Below are positions 1 through 6,870 of a stretch of 23,083 nucleotides of DNA, in pieces. The DNA lies in the NCBI GenBank assembly GCA_964580455.1, contig CAZOKO010000036.1, forward strand, positions 1 through 23,083. The letters run 5' to 3'. The translations under genes and the position numbers were made by a program. The stretch comes from CAZOKO01 sp964580455 (GTDB lineage: Bacteria > Desulfobacterota > WTBG01). Each line of letters opens with the position of its first letter. Position 1 is the stretch's first letter. The notes under the pieces are model-generated. The model was not told the DNA's origin. It worked only from the letters and a program-made list of their open reading frames with translations, and searched no databases.

Positions 1-265
1 TACTCTTTTTGCTTAATCTGTTGCGTAAAATATGTTAAGTTGCGGAACTGCTGATCTCCCGTTAAAAAACTTGACAATACAAACAAATAATAATAGTTTT
101 GCACATGATAGGGGCTCGACCATCTCCATCTATACCGTAGCTTGATCAACTCACCACATTTCTTATACAATCCAAAATCCCATATCCGGAATCAGATGCT
201 CCTTGTTCTTTATACCCCTATCTCTAAATTGAACTACTTCTACAAATCTTAATATATCATTCTTA
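1..265 (-). other. Gene-poor left edge with possible degraded minus-strand coding sequence
   Basis: No intact gene is visible before position 284. On the minus strand two open stretches in different frames nearly abut. One (about 265 to 162) reads in part RFVEVVQFRDRGIKNKEHL and ends in a TAA. The other runs from about 161 to the window edge and contains CGELIKLRYRWRW. Their amino-acid composition looks protein-like, so this may be a frameshifted gene remnant, but I recognise no family and neither stretch has a convincing start. On the plus strand TTGACA at 71-76 is followed 17 nt later by a poor -10 (TAGTTT, 94-99), too weak to call as a promoter. Confidence 0.2.
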
Positions 266-283
266 ACCAGTTAATTATAAAAT

Positions 284-598
284 ATGAGGAACCCAAAATC
301 ATCTGTTCCTGCTGAAAGGATTGAACAGGCAATTCTTCTCATATGTGGGCAGAAGGTCATGATGGATAGGGATCTGGCCGAGCTTTATGGTGTTACAACT
401 GGTAATTTAAATAAAGCCGTTAATAGAAACTTAGCCCGTTTTCCAGACGATTTTATGTTTCAGCTAACACCTGATGAATATAACTCTTTAAGATTCCAAT
501 TTGGAATCTTAAAGAAGGGACAACATTCAAAATATTTGCCTTATGCCTTTATAGAACAAGTCGTGGTCATGCCTTACATGATCTTCGCGGTTCAATAG
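284..598 (+). pseudogene. Truncated ORF6N-domain (KilA-N-type) DNA-binding protein
   Basis: The 104-residue product matches the start of ORF6N-domain proteins, which are phage- and mobile-element-associated DNA-binding or antirepressor-like proteins. The recognisable block is MDRDLAELYGV (about residues 27-37), then NLNKAVNRNLARFPDDFMFQ and the GQHSKYLPYAFIEQ stretch near residues 78-92. Homologues normally continue after this block with further helices. Here similarity stops at about residue 96, and the last codons (from about position 575) run into a sequence that in reverse complement reads AACCGCGAAGATCATG, a dispersed intergenic repeat type. There is no clear ribosome-binding site before the ATG. 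The likely explanation is an old mobile-element gene cut short by repeat insertion or recombination. The family is fairly certain; whether the stump is expressed is unknown. Confidence 0.7.
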
Positions 599-654
599 TT
601 TTTGATATTTTGCAATAAACATCAGCGATTATCTGCGGGAATCTGTGTCCCATT

Positions 655-780
655 TTAATCTAGAGGTCCCAGAAGCAGATTGGCTTTCAGCTCAAAGAAC
701 GCCGTGCCACTTACAGCGCAAAGAGAAAACGCAATAAGAGCTGATATCGTAATTATTTTTATAATATGCATCAATTTCAT
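655..780 (-). CDS. Putative 41-aa secreted or membrane peptide
   Basis: A short minus-strand ORF starts at an ATG (780-778) and stops at TAA (657-655). The product begins MKLMHIIKIITISALIAFSL and continues with a small-residue stretch ending SGTAFFELK, which looks like a Sec signal peptide or single membrane helix followed by only about a dozen residues. The charge-hydrophobic-polar layout is better than chance would give. It may be either a genuine small peptide or the N-terminal stump of a longer exported protein cut by the repeat-rich DNA to its left. The ribosome-binding site is weak. No family is recognised. Confidence 0.35.
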   Translation of the reverse strand: MKLMHIIKIITISALIAFSLCAVSGTAFFELKANLLLGPLD

Positions 781-935
781 GATCTGCTTCAGATTTATTT
801 ACATAGATAAATATGAGCCAAGAGCAGACCCCTTAACCCCTTAATTTGGTTTTTCGGGATTTACACATTTCTGTGATAAAGGTAGGAAGGAAAACTGACC
901 GCAGGAGATTCTCTGTCAAAATCAAGGTTCAAATG

Positions 936-1170
936 GGGTCGGACCAGGCTAATCAATTGATATCAGATAAAAAAGTCTCAAAAATAGGGCATTTTTTGGC
1001 CTTAAACGGTTCTTTTTAGGCGTAAAAATGAAGGTTTAAGAACTAATTCAAGCTGTTGCAAGTTCCTTATAGTGCTCTTTTTGGCCTTTAAAAGTAGCTT
1101 CTAAGCATGAAAAACGTTGATTTTTAGAGTGATTATGCAAATAATTCATAAATTTAGCTTTGTCCGACCC
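936..1170. mobile_element. MITE-like 235-bp element with imperfect terminal inverted repeats
   Basis: The left end (936-952) reads GGGTCGGACCAGGCTAA. The reverse complement of the right end (1154-1170) reads GGGTCGGACAAAGCTAA, 15 of 17 positions identical in inverted orientation. The interior is AT-rich and encodes no transposase. A minus-strand frame open across the right half contains an ATG-initiated 33-residue stretch ending at 1048, of unknown significance. A related motif, AGACCCCTTAACCCC, lies near 825-840. GGGGTC-type ends resemble those of REP or IS200/IS605-related non-autonomous elements, but that link is inference. The right end lies about 30 bp from the start of a GC-rich, probably transferred hydrolase gene. 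Confidence 0.45.
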
Positions 1171-1180
1171 AAGTGACAAG

Positions 1181-2026
1181 ATGAAAAAGGAGGCAAAACA
1201 ATGGAGCACGATTACAACGAAAGACGGCACGCAGATCTATTACAAGGACTGGGGCACGGGGCAGCCCATCGTCTTCAGCCACGGCTGGCCACTCAATGCC
1301 GATAGTTGGGAGGCGCAGATGCTCTTCCTGACATCCAACGGCTATCGCTGCATCGCCCATGACCGTCGCGGACATGGCCGCTCCAGCCAGCCCTGGAACG
1401 GCAACGAGATGAACACTTACGCCGACGACCTCGCAACGCTCATCGAGACGCTCGAACTCAAGAATGCCGTGTTGTTCGGATTCTCCACGGGCGGCGGTGA
1501 AGTGGCCCGTTATATCGGCCGCCACGGAACGAAGCGCGTGGCCAAGGCAGGCCTGATCTCTGCTGTCCCGCCGCTGATGTTGAAGACGGCGGCCAATCCC
1601 GACGGCCTGCCGATCGAAGTCTTTGACCAACTCCGTGCCGCCTCCACCGCTGACCGCTCGCAGCTCTATAAGGATCTCGCCAGCGGTCCGTTTTTCGGCT
1701 TCAACAGGCCGGGTGCCAAGGTTTCGCAGGGCATGATTGACTGGTTCTGGCTTCAGGGAATGCAGACTGGTCACAAGAATGCGCTCGACTGCATCAAGGC
1801 CTTCTCCGAGACGGACTTTACCGAGGACCTGAAAAAGTTCGACGTGCCGACGCTTATCCTTCACGGCAATGACGACCAGATTGTCCCGATCGGCGCCGCG
1901 GCCCTGGCTTCAGCGAAGCTCGTCAAAAACGCGTCCCTGAAGGTCTACCCAGGCGCACCGCATGGCCTGACCGACACGCACAAGGACCCGTTAAACGCCG
2001 ACCTGTTGGCATTCCTCAAGGCCTAA
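1181..2026 (+). CDS. Alpha/beta hydrolase (non-haem chloroperoxidase / arylesterase family)
   Basis: This alpha/beta-fold hydrolase closely resembles Pseudomonas-type arylesterase or cofactor-free chloroperoxidase, which hydrolyse small esters and can show perhydrolase activity. Visible motifs are the oxyanion-hole HGWPL, the nucleophile elbow GFSTGGG with catalytic Ser codon at 1484-1486, the Asp region HGNDDQIVP near 1862-1890 and the His in APHGLTDTH near 1960-1980. Length (about 275 residues) fits the family. Homologues begin MSTITTKDGT. Here an ideal AAGGAGG (1187-1193) precedes an ATG at 1201 that is out of frame by one base, because the sequence reads ATG-G-AGC-ACG. Either one G has been inserted, or translation uses the in-frame ATG at 1181 (or TTG at 1160), each with poor ribosome sites. 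The coding region is much more GC-rich than its neighbours, suggesting recent transfer. Confidence 0.85.
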   Translation: MKKEAKQWSTITTKDGTQIYYKDWGTGQPIVFSHGWPLNADSWEAQMLFLTSNGYRCIAHDRRGHGRSSQPWNGNEMNTYADDLATLIETLELKNAVLFGFSTGGGEVARYIGRHGTKRVAKAGLISAVPPLMLKTAANPDGLPIEVFDQLRAASTADRSQLYKDLASGPFFGFNRPGAKVSQGMIDWFWLQGMQTGHKNALDCIKAFSETDFTEDLKKFDVPTLILHGNDDQIVPIGAAALASAKLVKNASLKVYPGAPHGLTDTHKDPLNADLLAFLKA

Positions 2027-2205
2027 GGCCGCTTTGCCGATAGGGATCACGTCTTCTTGTCATATTCAATATTGTTTAGCCTTGAGAAGAAGGGGTTAAA
2101 AAATAAGGGGCTGAATCTTTTCTTGTCTCATTTGATAAAATAATTTGCCTCACCCACAAAATTCACTATAAAATACTTCGGGTGATTTTGCCGTTAGACA
2201 GAAAA

Positions 2206-2622
2206 ATGAAATTCAAGTTTGAAGATATTGAGATGGCCTATGATTTTGTGAGTAGCTCCTCGTACGGGATGAACTCAGCCGTCCTGAGGAAAGACACCGG
2301 CAAGATTCTCTATCAGTCTGAAATGAGTGACATGGACGAAATCTCAGAGGAGGACTGGGACTCAGACAACTCGGTGGAGATCCCCCATAAGAATGACCTC
2401 GACTTGGGTAAACGCCTTGTCTTCGATTTTACCGCCGCGAACCTGCCCGCTGATCTCGACCATGTCCGTCATATATTCAGCAGACGTGGAGCCTACAGTC
2501 GATTCAAGGAGTTTGTTGAATCAAAGGGGCTTCTTCAGTCTTGGTATGATTTCGAAGCCGAACAGCAAAAACGAGCTCTTCGACAGTGGTGCGAGGAAAA
2601 TGATATAGAACTAACAGAATAA
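2206..2622 (+). CDS. UPF0158 family protein
   Basis: This small acidic cytoplasmic protein of 138 residues from the ATG at 2206 matches the pattern of UPF0158 proteins, a family of unknown function. An N-terminal DIEMAYDFV segment is followed by a beta-hairpin with an acidic EISEEDWDSD stretch near residues 45-54. The family signature is C-terminal: RRGAYSRFKEFVE near 93-105, then WYDFEAEQQKRALRQWCEEN at 113-132. An in-frame GTG lies upstream at 2182, but the MKFKFEDIE start agrees better with the family; neither start has a clear ribosome site. It stands alone: the hydrolase upstream ends about 180 bp away and the gene downstream is convergent. The family assignment is good; no function can be stated. 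Confidence 0.75.
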   Translation: MKFKFEDIEMAYDFVSSSSYGMNSAVLRKDTGKILYQSEMSDMDEISEEDWDSDNSVEIPHKNDLDLGKRLVFDFTAANLPADLDHVRHIFSRRGAYSRFKEFVESKGLLQSWYDFEAEQQKRALRQWCEENDIELTE

Positions 2623-2709
2623 TATCGAAGAGGGGGGGCTCCGTTTGACTTTTTCCATGTTTCGCGAGTGAGGTTAAGGAGTAAAATAACAAGTAGAGAG
2701 GGACTAAGT

Positions 2710-3555
2710 TTATTCCACCAGCAGTGAAATGGAGAGAGAAGAGTTCTGATCTCCCCTGCCGCATTCGAGGATAGCGTTTAAGACTTCATTTTCCTTTCCT
2801 GAAGTTCCACCAATGGACACCCACTGGCCCAGTGGAACAGACAATCTGGTCTGTGCACTTGTGAAATGGATGGTTCCTTCTTCTCCCTCTGACGACACAT
2901 AGGAGATTCTCGGAGTAATATCAATATGTGCAATCTTTCCGGTAACGACTGGACGCACCTCAAAGCCGGTTTCAACTCTCCTGAAAACCACCGTATCAAC
3001 AAGCTGGGCATAACGGCGGCTTAAGTAAATCCATCTCTCCCGGTAGGGGATGTCCTCTCCTGCTATGATATAAGCCGAACTTCCAGAGGTGACAGTAATG
3101 AACGATTCGGAAGACCGCTGTTTCAGATTGGTCTCATCACGAACACCAATATTGATATCCCCCCGTTTTTTTCTTCCCTTGGAAACTTCCCATCCTTTAC
3201 CTGAAACACTGCCTCCTACAGATAACGATTGGTCTTTGGATGAGCGCACCTCCTGAAACTTTATCCTTACTCTGACCTGCCTGCCCAGTACGTCAACGTT
3301 TGGTAAAAATGCGCGTATCTTCTTAATCGATTCCTCATTGTCTGTTATGATGAGTGAATTTGTCAGCTCGTCAGCCACTGCTTCCCCCGTTCGAGAAAGC
3401 ATGGGTTTTACAACAGGAAGCACATCAGAGGCACTTCTGTAGTTAATCTGTATCCTGACGGTCTCTGCCCGGCACACACCTGACAGGATCATCATAGAAA
3501 AGAAGAGACAACCGAAAAGACGAATAATATTGTTTTCATTCAATCTGGTTTGCAT
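2710..3555 (-). CDS. Orphan secretin-like exported protein (type II/III secretion short domain)
   Basis: The 281-residue product begins with a signal peptide (hydrophobic IIRLFGCLFFSMMILSGVC, likely cleaved after CRA at residue 30). Next comes a ring-building domain of the secretin short-domain kind: IQINYRSASDVLPVVKPML, then DELTNSLIITDNEESIKKIR, resembling the N1/NolW repeats of GspD/PilQ. The C-terminal half has beta-strand character (VRVRIKFQEVRS, FITVTSGSSAYIIAGEDIPY, GFEVRPVVTG, HIDITPRISY) like a short secretin domain. At 281 residues it is less than half of a normal outer-membrane secretin, and no pilus or secretion genes lie nearby. AGGAG sits 7 nt before the ATG. It may be a periplasmic or outer-membrane accessory protein. 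The fold assignment is moderately secure; the role is unknown. Confidence 0.6.
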   Translation of the reverse strand: MQTRLNENNIIRLFGCLFFSMMILSGVCRAETVRIQINYRSASDVLPVVKPMLSRTGEAVADELTNSLIITDNEESIKKIRAFLPNVDVLGRQVRVRIKFQEVRSSKDQSLSVGGSVSGKGWEVSKGRKKRGDINIGVRDETNLKQRSSESFITVTSGSSAYIIAGEDIPYRERWIYLSRRYAQLVDTVVFRRVETGFEVRPVVTGKIAHIDITPRISYVSSEGEEGTIHFTSAQTRLSVPLGQWVSIGGTSGKENEVLNAILECGRGDQNSSLSISLLVE

Positions 3556-3860
3556 AAAAAACTCCTGTAATCACACCCTAATTTGCCACCATCCACCACA
3601 GAGTACGCTGTGAGAAGAATATATTTCATAAAAGCAGTCGGTTGCACCTTCCCTTCTCCTCTAAACTGGCTCATTTGTCAAGGGGAAAGATGTGCTCAAA
3701 TCTTTAATTGACTATCCATTCCATGTGTTGTATTAACAGTCCGTGGGATTAGGGAACTGGTTGCTGTACTTGATGAATATCATGTATAAGCAAGATACAG
3801 CGGCCTTTGGATTATACTCAAACGAAGTATTCAACCTGAACCACTCCTTAAGGTAAAAAT
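3556..3860. other. Divergent intergenic region between secretin-like gene and AOR operon
   Basis: This 305-bp region separates two divergently transcribed genes. It contains a CACAGAG-type repeat at 3594-3604 whose right part forms a small dyad (CACAG at 3598-3602 with CTGTG at 3608-3612). A candidate promoter for the ferredoxin-AOR pair lies at 3708-3736. For the minus-strand gene a TATATT-like -10 lies near 3620-3630 but has no good -35. No small ORF or RNA gene is recognised. Confidence 0.5.
3708..3736 (+). promoter_or_regulatory. Candidate sigma70 promoter for the ferredoxin-AOR operon
   Basis: TTGACT at 3708-3713 and TATTAA at 3731-3736 are separated by 17 bp. Transcription would start near 3743, giving a leader of about 118 nt before the GTG start at 3861. 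The match is good but not perfect, and no operator is recognised. Confidence 0.45.
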
Positions 3861-4349
3861 GTGGCTTTAAAAAAGGTTGTCTTTCAAGAAGGAAACTTTC
3901 CTTACCAATGTTCTGGATGCAAATTATGCGAGCTGGTTTGTTCCTTCACCCACTACAAAATATTCAACCCCTCTCTTTCCAGAATCAGGGTGATAACGCG
4001 CGAGTCTGAGCTCATAGATTTTCCGATCACCTGTAAGCAATGTGCCGATCCTCCCTGCCATAACGTCTGCCCCACACAAGCAATCAGCAGGAATAATCTG
4101 GGGGTAAACCAGATAGACAGAGAGCGTTGCATCGGTTGTGGTGAATGTGTTTCCGCTTGCCCTTTCGGTGCCATCTATATTCCTGACAATGAGGAAATTC
4201 CCATTTCATGCGATCTTTGTGGGGGAGACCCCCAGTGCGTTCACTACTGTCCACGTGAGGTGCTCATCTATACCAGCAATGAAAGCCTGGCAAGAAATAA
4301 ACGAGGGAAAATAATACCCCATTACGATAGTATAAGCCAGGAAGAGTGA
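3861..4349 (+). CDS. Four-cluster [4Fe-4S] ferredoxin subunit paired with AOR
   Basis: This 162-residue polyferredoxin has sixteen cysteines in four groups: C17-C20-C23-C27, C58-C61-C66-C70, C90-C93-C96-C100 and C117-C120-C126-C130. That pattern binds four [4Fe-4S] clusters, as in HycB/DmsB-like electron-transfer subunits. Such proteins are commonly encoded next to aldehyde ferredoxin oxidoreductase genes and pass electrons between the tungsten enzyme and a soluble or membrane acceptor. The start is GTG at 3861; the overlapping ATG at 3859 is immediately closed by a stop. The next gene begins 31 bp downstream, so the two are almost certainly one operon. There is no signal peptide or membrane helix, so a cytoplasmic location is expected. 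Confidence 0.88.
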   Translation: MALKKVVFQEGNFPYQCSGCKLCELVCSFTHYKIFNPSLSRIRVITRESELIDFPITCKQCADPPCHNVCPTQAISRNNLGVNQIDRERCIGCGECVSACPFGAIYIPDNEEIPISCDLCGGDPQCVHYCPREVLIYTSNESLARNKRGKIIPHYDSISQEE

Positions 4350-4380
4350 GTATGCTCATAACGCAAAGGAGCTAAAGGTA

Positions 4381-6270
4381 ATGAAAGGTGGCTATGGTGG
4401 CACCATTTTATGGGTTGACCTGGAGAAAAAGGAACTGGTGAGAGAATCCCTCAAGCCTCAACTCGCGAAATCCTTTATCGGGGGAAGAGGGATCAACTCA
4501 TGGTTGCTTTATAAAAATGTCATTCCAAAAGAAAGTCCTTTCCATCCACAAAATCCTCTCATCTTCGGCATCGGCCCTATAACGGGAACCATGCTCCCTG
4601 CCGCAAGCCGTTTCACAGTCACAGCCAGGTCTCCCCTGACCTATGGGCAGGGAGATGCTAACGCTGGAGGCTATTTTGGTCCGGAGCTCAAATTCGCCGG
4701 ATATGACCACATCGTCTTTGTGGGCAGGTCTAAAAGTCCCGTGTATCTCTTTATCGAAAATGACCGTGCAGAACTTAAGGATGCCAACCATCTCTGGGGA
4801 AAAGACACGTGGGAAACCCAACGGCTTATCAGGGAAGAGCTTAACGATGAAGACATTCAAATAGCCTGCATCGGACCCGCTGGAGAAAAAATGGTGAGGG
4901 TAGCCTGCATCATCCATGGACTAAAAAGGGCAGCAGCCAAAGGGATGGGTCCCATTATGGGTTCTAAAAATCTTAAAGCGGTCGCTGTCAGGGGAACAAA
5001 AGGAGTGAAGGTGGCCAATCCCGATGAGTTTTTCCACATCTGTACCGGTATCCTGAAAGACTATCAGAGAAAAGATCTCACCCTCTACGGAACACCAGTC
5101 AGCCTTCTTTACGAAGAGAAAAAGGGCATCAGTTGGGCTTCTAAAAACCTTCAGACGACCAAGTTTCCCGGTCTTAGAAATATCACTCCGGATAAATTCA
5201 ACGAAAAGTACCTACATCACCTCAAAGCCTGCTTTGGGTGCAGTATCTCCTGTGGCCGTTCATATAAGGTTAAAGAGGGAGAATTTAAGGGGCTTTACGG
5301 TGAAGGCCCTGAACTGGCTGCTTTTTGGTCCTGGGGAACTCAGCCACAGGTGGACAATCTCGCCGCCGTTCTTAAATCAGATGTCTTAAGCAACCAGATG
5401 GGAGTAGATTGTATGGAAACAGGAGATACCATAGCTTTCGCGATGGAATGTTATCAGAGGGGTATCCTCTCCAGGGAAGAAACCGCCGGCCTTGAATTAA
5501 CATGGGGCAATTACAAAACTGTACATAAGCTGATTCAACAGATTGCCCATCGAGAGGGGATAGGTGAAATTCTTGGTGAAGGAATGCGCATCGCAGCCCA
5601 AAAGATTGGCAAGGGAGCAGAGTATTTTTCCAGACATATCAAGGGACAGAGTTTCCCGGCTGAGATGAGGGTTAAGCATGGAAGCGTTCTGGGTTACTTA
5701 ACTTCCACCCGGGGAGCTGATCACTTAAGAGGAATTGCCGTAGATGACCTGATGCCGATAAAGCATATTAAGGAACATTTCGGCGAAGAGGCTCTTAGAA
5801 GCAATGGTCTTATCGGTAAAGGAATGGCAACTAAATGGGTGCAGGATATGACCACCATCCCTGACCTGCTTGGGATATGTAAGATTTTCTATGTCTTAAG
5901 TGCCGCTTATACTGAATTTACTCCAGATGACTTCGCCCGCATCTATACTACTGCCACCGGGATGGAACTATGCGGCGAAGATCTCCTTAAAGCAAGTGAG
6001 CGGGTCTATAATGTAGAGCAGGCATTTAATGTTAAGATAGGGGGTTTTTCAAGAAAAGATGATGTGCTTCCCGACCGCCTGTTCGAGGAAAAACTGGATG
6101 GTGGTCCTGCACAGGGGAAAAGACTCCAAAGGGAGCATCTCGAGAAGCTACTGGACGATTATTATGATGCCAGAGGCTGGGACAGGCTGACAACTGCTCC
6201 AACTCGAAAAACCCTTGAGGCCCTTGACCTCAAATCGGTTGCCGACGATTTAGAAAAACAGAACCACTAA
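4381..6270 (+). CDS. aor: Tungsten-containing aldehyde:ferredoxin oxidoreductase family protein
   Basis: The 629-residue protein is a full-length AOR-family enzyme. These carry a tungsten bis-pyranopterin cofactor and one [4Fe-4S] cluster and interconvert aldehydes and carboxylic acids with ferredoxin; the family also includes BamB-type aromatic acyl-CoA reductase subunits. Visible features are the N-terminal GGYGGTILWVDLEKKE strand, the FIGGRGINSWLLY cofactor-domain motif, SRFTVTARSPLT, and the cluster motif CxxCxxxC at C284-C287-C291. The fourth ligand is C500 in DLLGIC. The C-terminal segment ending FSRKDDVLPDRLFEE is typical. AAAGGAG precedes the ATG at a suitable distance. The ferredoxin gene lies immediately upstream. 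No moaA/moeA or other cofactor genes are in view, and substrate cannot be deduced; a carboxylate-reducing or aldehyde-detoxifying role is the default. Confidence 0.92.
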   Translation: MKGGYGGTILWVDLEKKELVRESLKPQLAKSFIGGRGINSWLLYKNVIPKESPFHPQNPLIFGIGPITGTMLPAASRFTVTARSPLTYGQGDANAGGYFGPELKFAGYDHIVFVGRSKSPVYLFIENDRAELKDANHLWGKDTWETQRLIREELNDEDIQIACIGPAGEKMVRVACIIHGLKRAAAKGMGPIMGSKNLKAVAVRGTKGVKVANPDEFFHICTGILKDYQRKDLTLYGTPVSLLYEEKKGISWASKNLQTTKFPGLRNITPDKFNEKYLHHLKACFGCSISCGRSYKVKEGEFKGLYGEGPELAAFWSWGTQPQVDNLAAVLKSDVLSNQMGVDCMETGDTIAFAMECYQRGILSREETAGLELTWGNYKTVHKLIQQIAHREGIGEILGEGMRIAAQKIGKGAEYFSRHIKGQSFPAEMRVKHGSVLGYLTSTRGADHLRGIAVDDLMPIKHIKEHFGEEALRSNGLIGKGMATKWVQDMTTIPDLLGICKIFYVLSAAYTEFTPDDFARIYTTATGMELCGEDLLKASERVYNVEQAFNVKIGGFSRKDDVLPDRLFEEKLDGGPAQGKRLQREHLEKLLDDYYDARGWDRLTTAPTRKTLEALDLKSVADDLEKQNH

Positions 6271-6324
6271 AAAACAAATCACCATAAGAGAGGGGTAATT
6301 TTATTAATTATAGCAAGATTTTTC

Positions 6325-6353
6325 TTGAAATTATTATTTTCTCTACTTATAAT
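6325..6353 (+). promoter_or_regulatory. Strong sigma70-type promoter for the HU gene
   Basis: TTGAAA at 6325-6330 and a perfect TATAAT at 6348-6353 are separated by exactly 17 bp in an AT-rich stretch. The start would fall near 6360, giving a leader of about 50 nt with AAGGAGG in front of the ATG at 6410. It is among the best promoters in the window, fitting an abundant nucleoid protein. Confidence 0.75.
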
Positions 6354-6409
6354 GCATTTAACAAACACACTAATGTTAATTTTTACAACCAATAAGGAGG
6401 GAACAGCTT

Positions 6410-6712
6410 ATGGCAGCACAGGCAAAACCAATGACAAAGGCACAACTGGTCACAGAACTTTCAGGGCAACTGGACATAACAAAAAATGATGTCAATAGTT
6501 TTATTGATGCCATCACGGCCATTGCTTACAAGGAAACAAAAAAGAAAGGTTCATTCACTCTCCCGGGAGTGGGCAAACTGGTTTTGGTGAAACGTAAAGC
6601 ACGCATGGGCAGAAACCCCGCAACCGGTGAAACAATAAAAATAAAGGCCAAGACAGTTGTAAAATTCAGGGTTGCCAAGGCATGTAAAGACGCAATTATC
6701 CCACCCAAATAG
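6410..6712 (+). CDS. HU/IHF family DNA-binding protein
   Basis: This 100-residue basic protein has the HU fold. N-terminal helices (MTKAQLVTELSGQLDITKND, residues 8-27) lead into FIDAITAIAYKETKKKGSFTL and the conserved turn PGVGKL (52-57). The DNA-binding beta-arm follows with GRNPATGE (67-74), whose proline intercalates into the minor groove in HU and IHF. The C-terminus KTVVKFRVAKACKDAI is standard. A slightly long N-terminus (MAAQAKP before MTKAQ) and Lys-rich composition are the only oddities. AAGGAGG lies 9 nt ahead of the ATG, a TTGAAA-17-TATAAT promoter precedes it and a hairpin terminator follows, so it is a monocistronic, probably highly expressed gene. It would dimerise, bend DNA and organise the nucleoid. 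Confidence 0.93.
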   Translation: MAAQAKPMTKAQLVTELSGQLDITKNDVNSFIDAITAIAYKETKKKGSFTLPGVGKLVLVKRKARMGRNPATGETIKIKAKTVVKFRVAKACKDAIIPPK

Positions 6713-6742
6713 TTGCCCTTAGCTTTTCAAAGGAAAAACATT

Positions 6743-6777
6743 CCCGGTATCAAGATGGTACCGGGTTTTTTATTTTT
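6743..6777 (+). terminator. Rho-independent terminator of the HU gene
   Basis: A 7-bp stem, CCCGGTA (6743-6749) with TACCGGG (6759-6765), encloses a 9-nt loop. It is followed by a run of Ts interrupted by one A (6766-6777). It begins 30 bp after the HU stop codon. Confidence 0.85.
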
Positions 6778-6870
6778 AAGACATCTGCCAAAATTGATGG
6801 TTTATTTTATTATTCAAACATGATATAGAACTAATTAAAGTCTAATCTAACAATCACAATAGGAGTTTTC

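Noticed and set aside
915..945. tRNA-like T-arm (GGTTCAAATGGGG) near the left end of the MITE-like element
   Set aside because: The flanking bases do not pair into a T-stem or acceptor stem and no anticodon arm lies upstream at the right distance.
1154..1864. 236-codon minus-strand ORF
   Set aside because: It is the antisense shadow of the GC-rich alpha/beta hydrolase, whose catalytic motifs are all on the plus strand; the antisense product has no recognisable family and repetitive Arg/Val composition.
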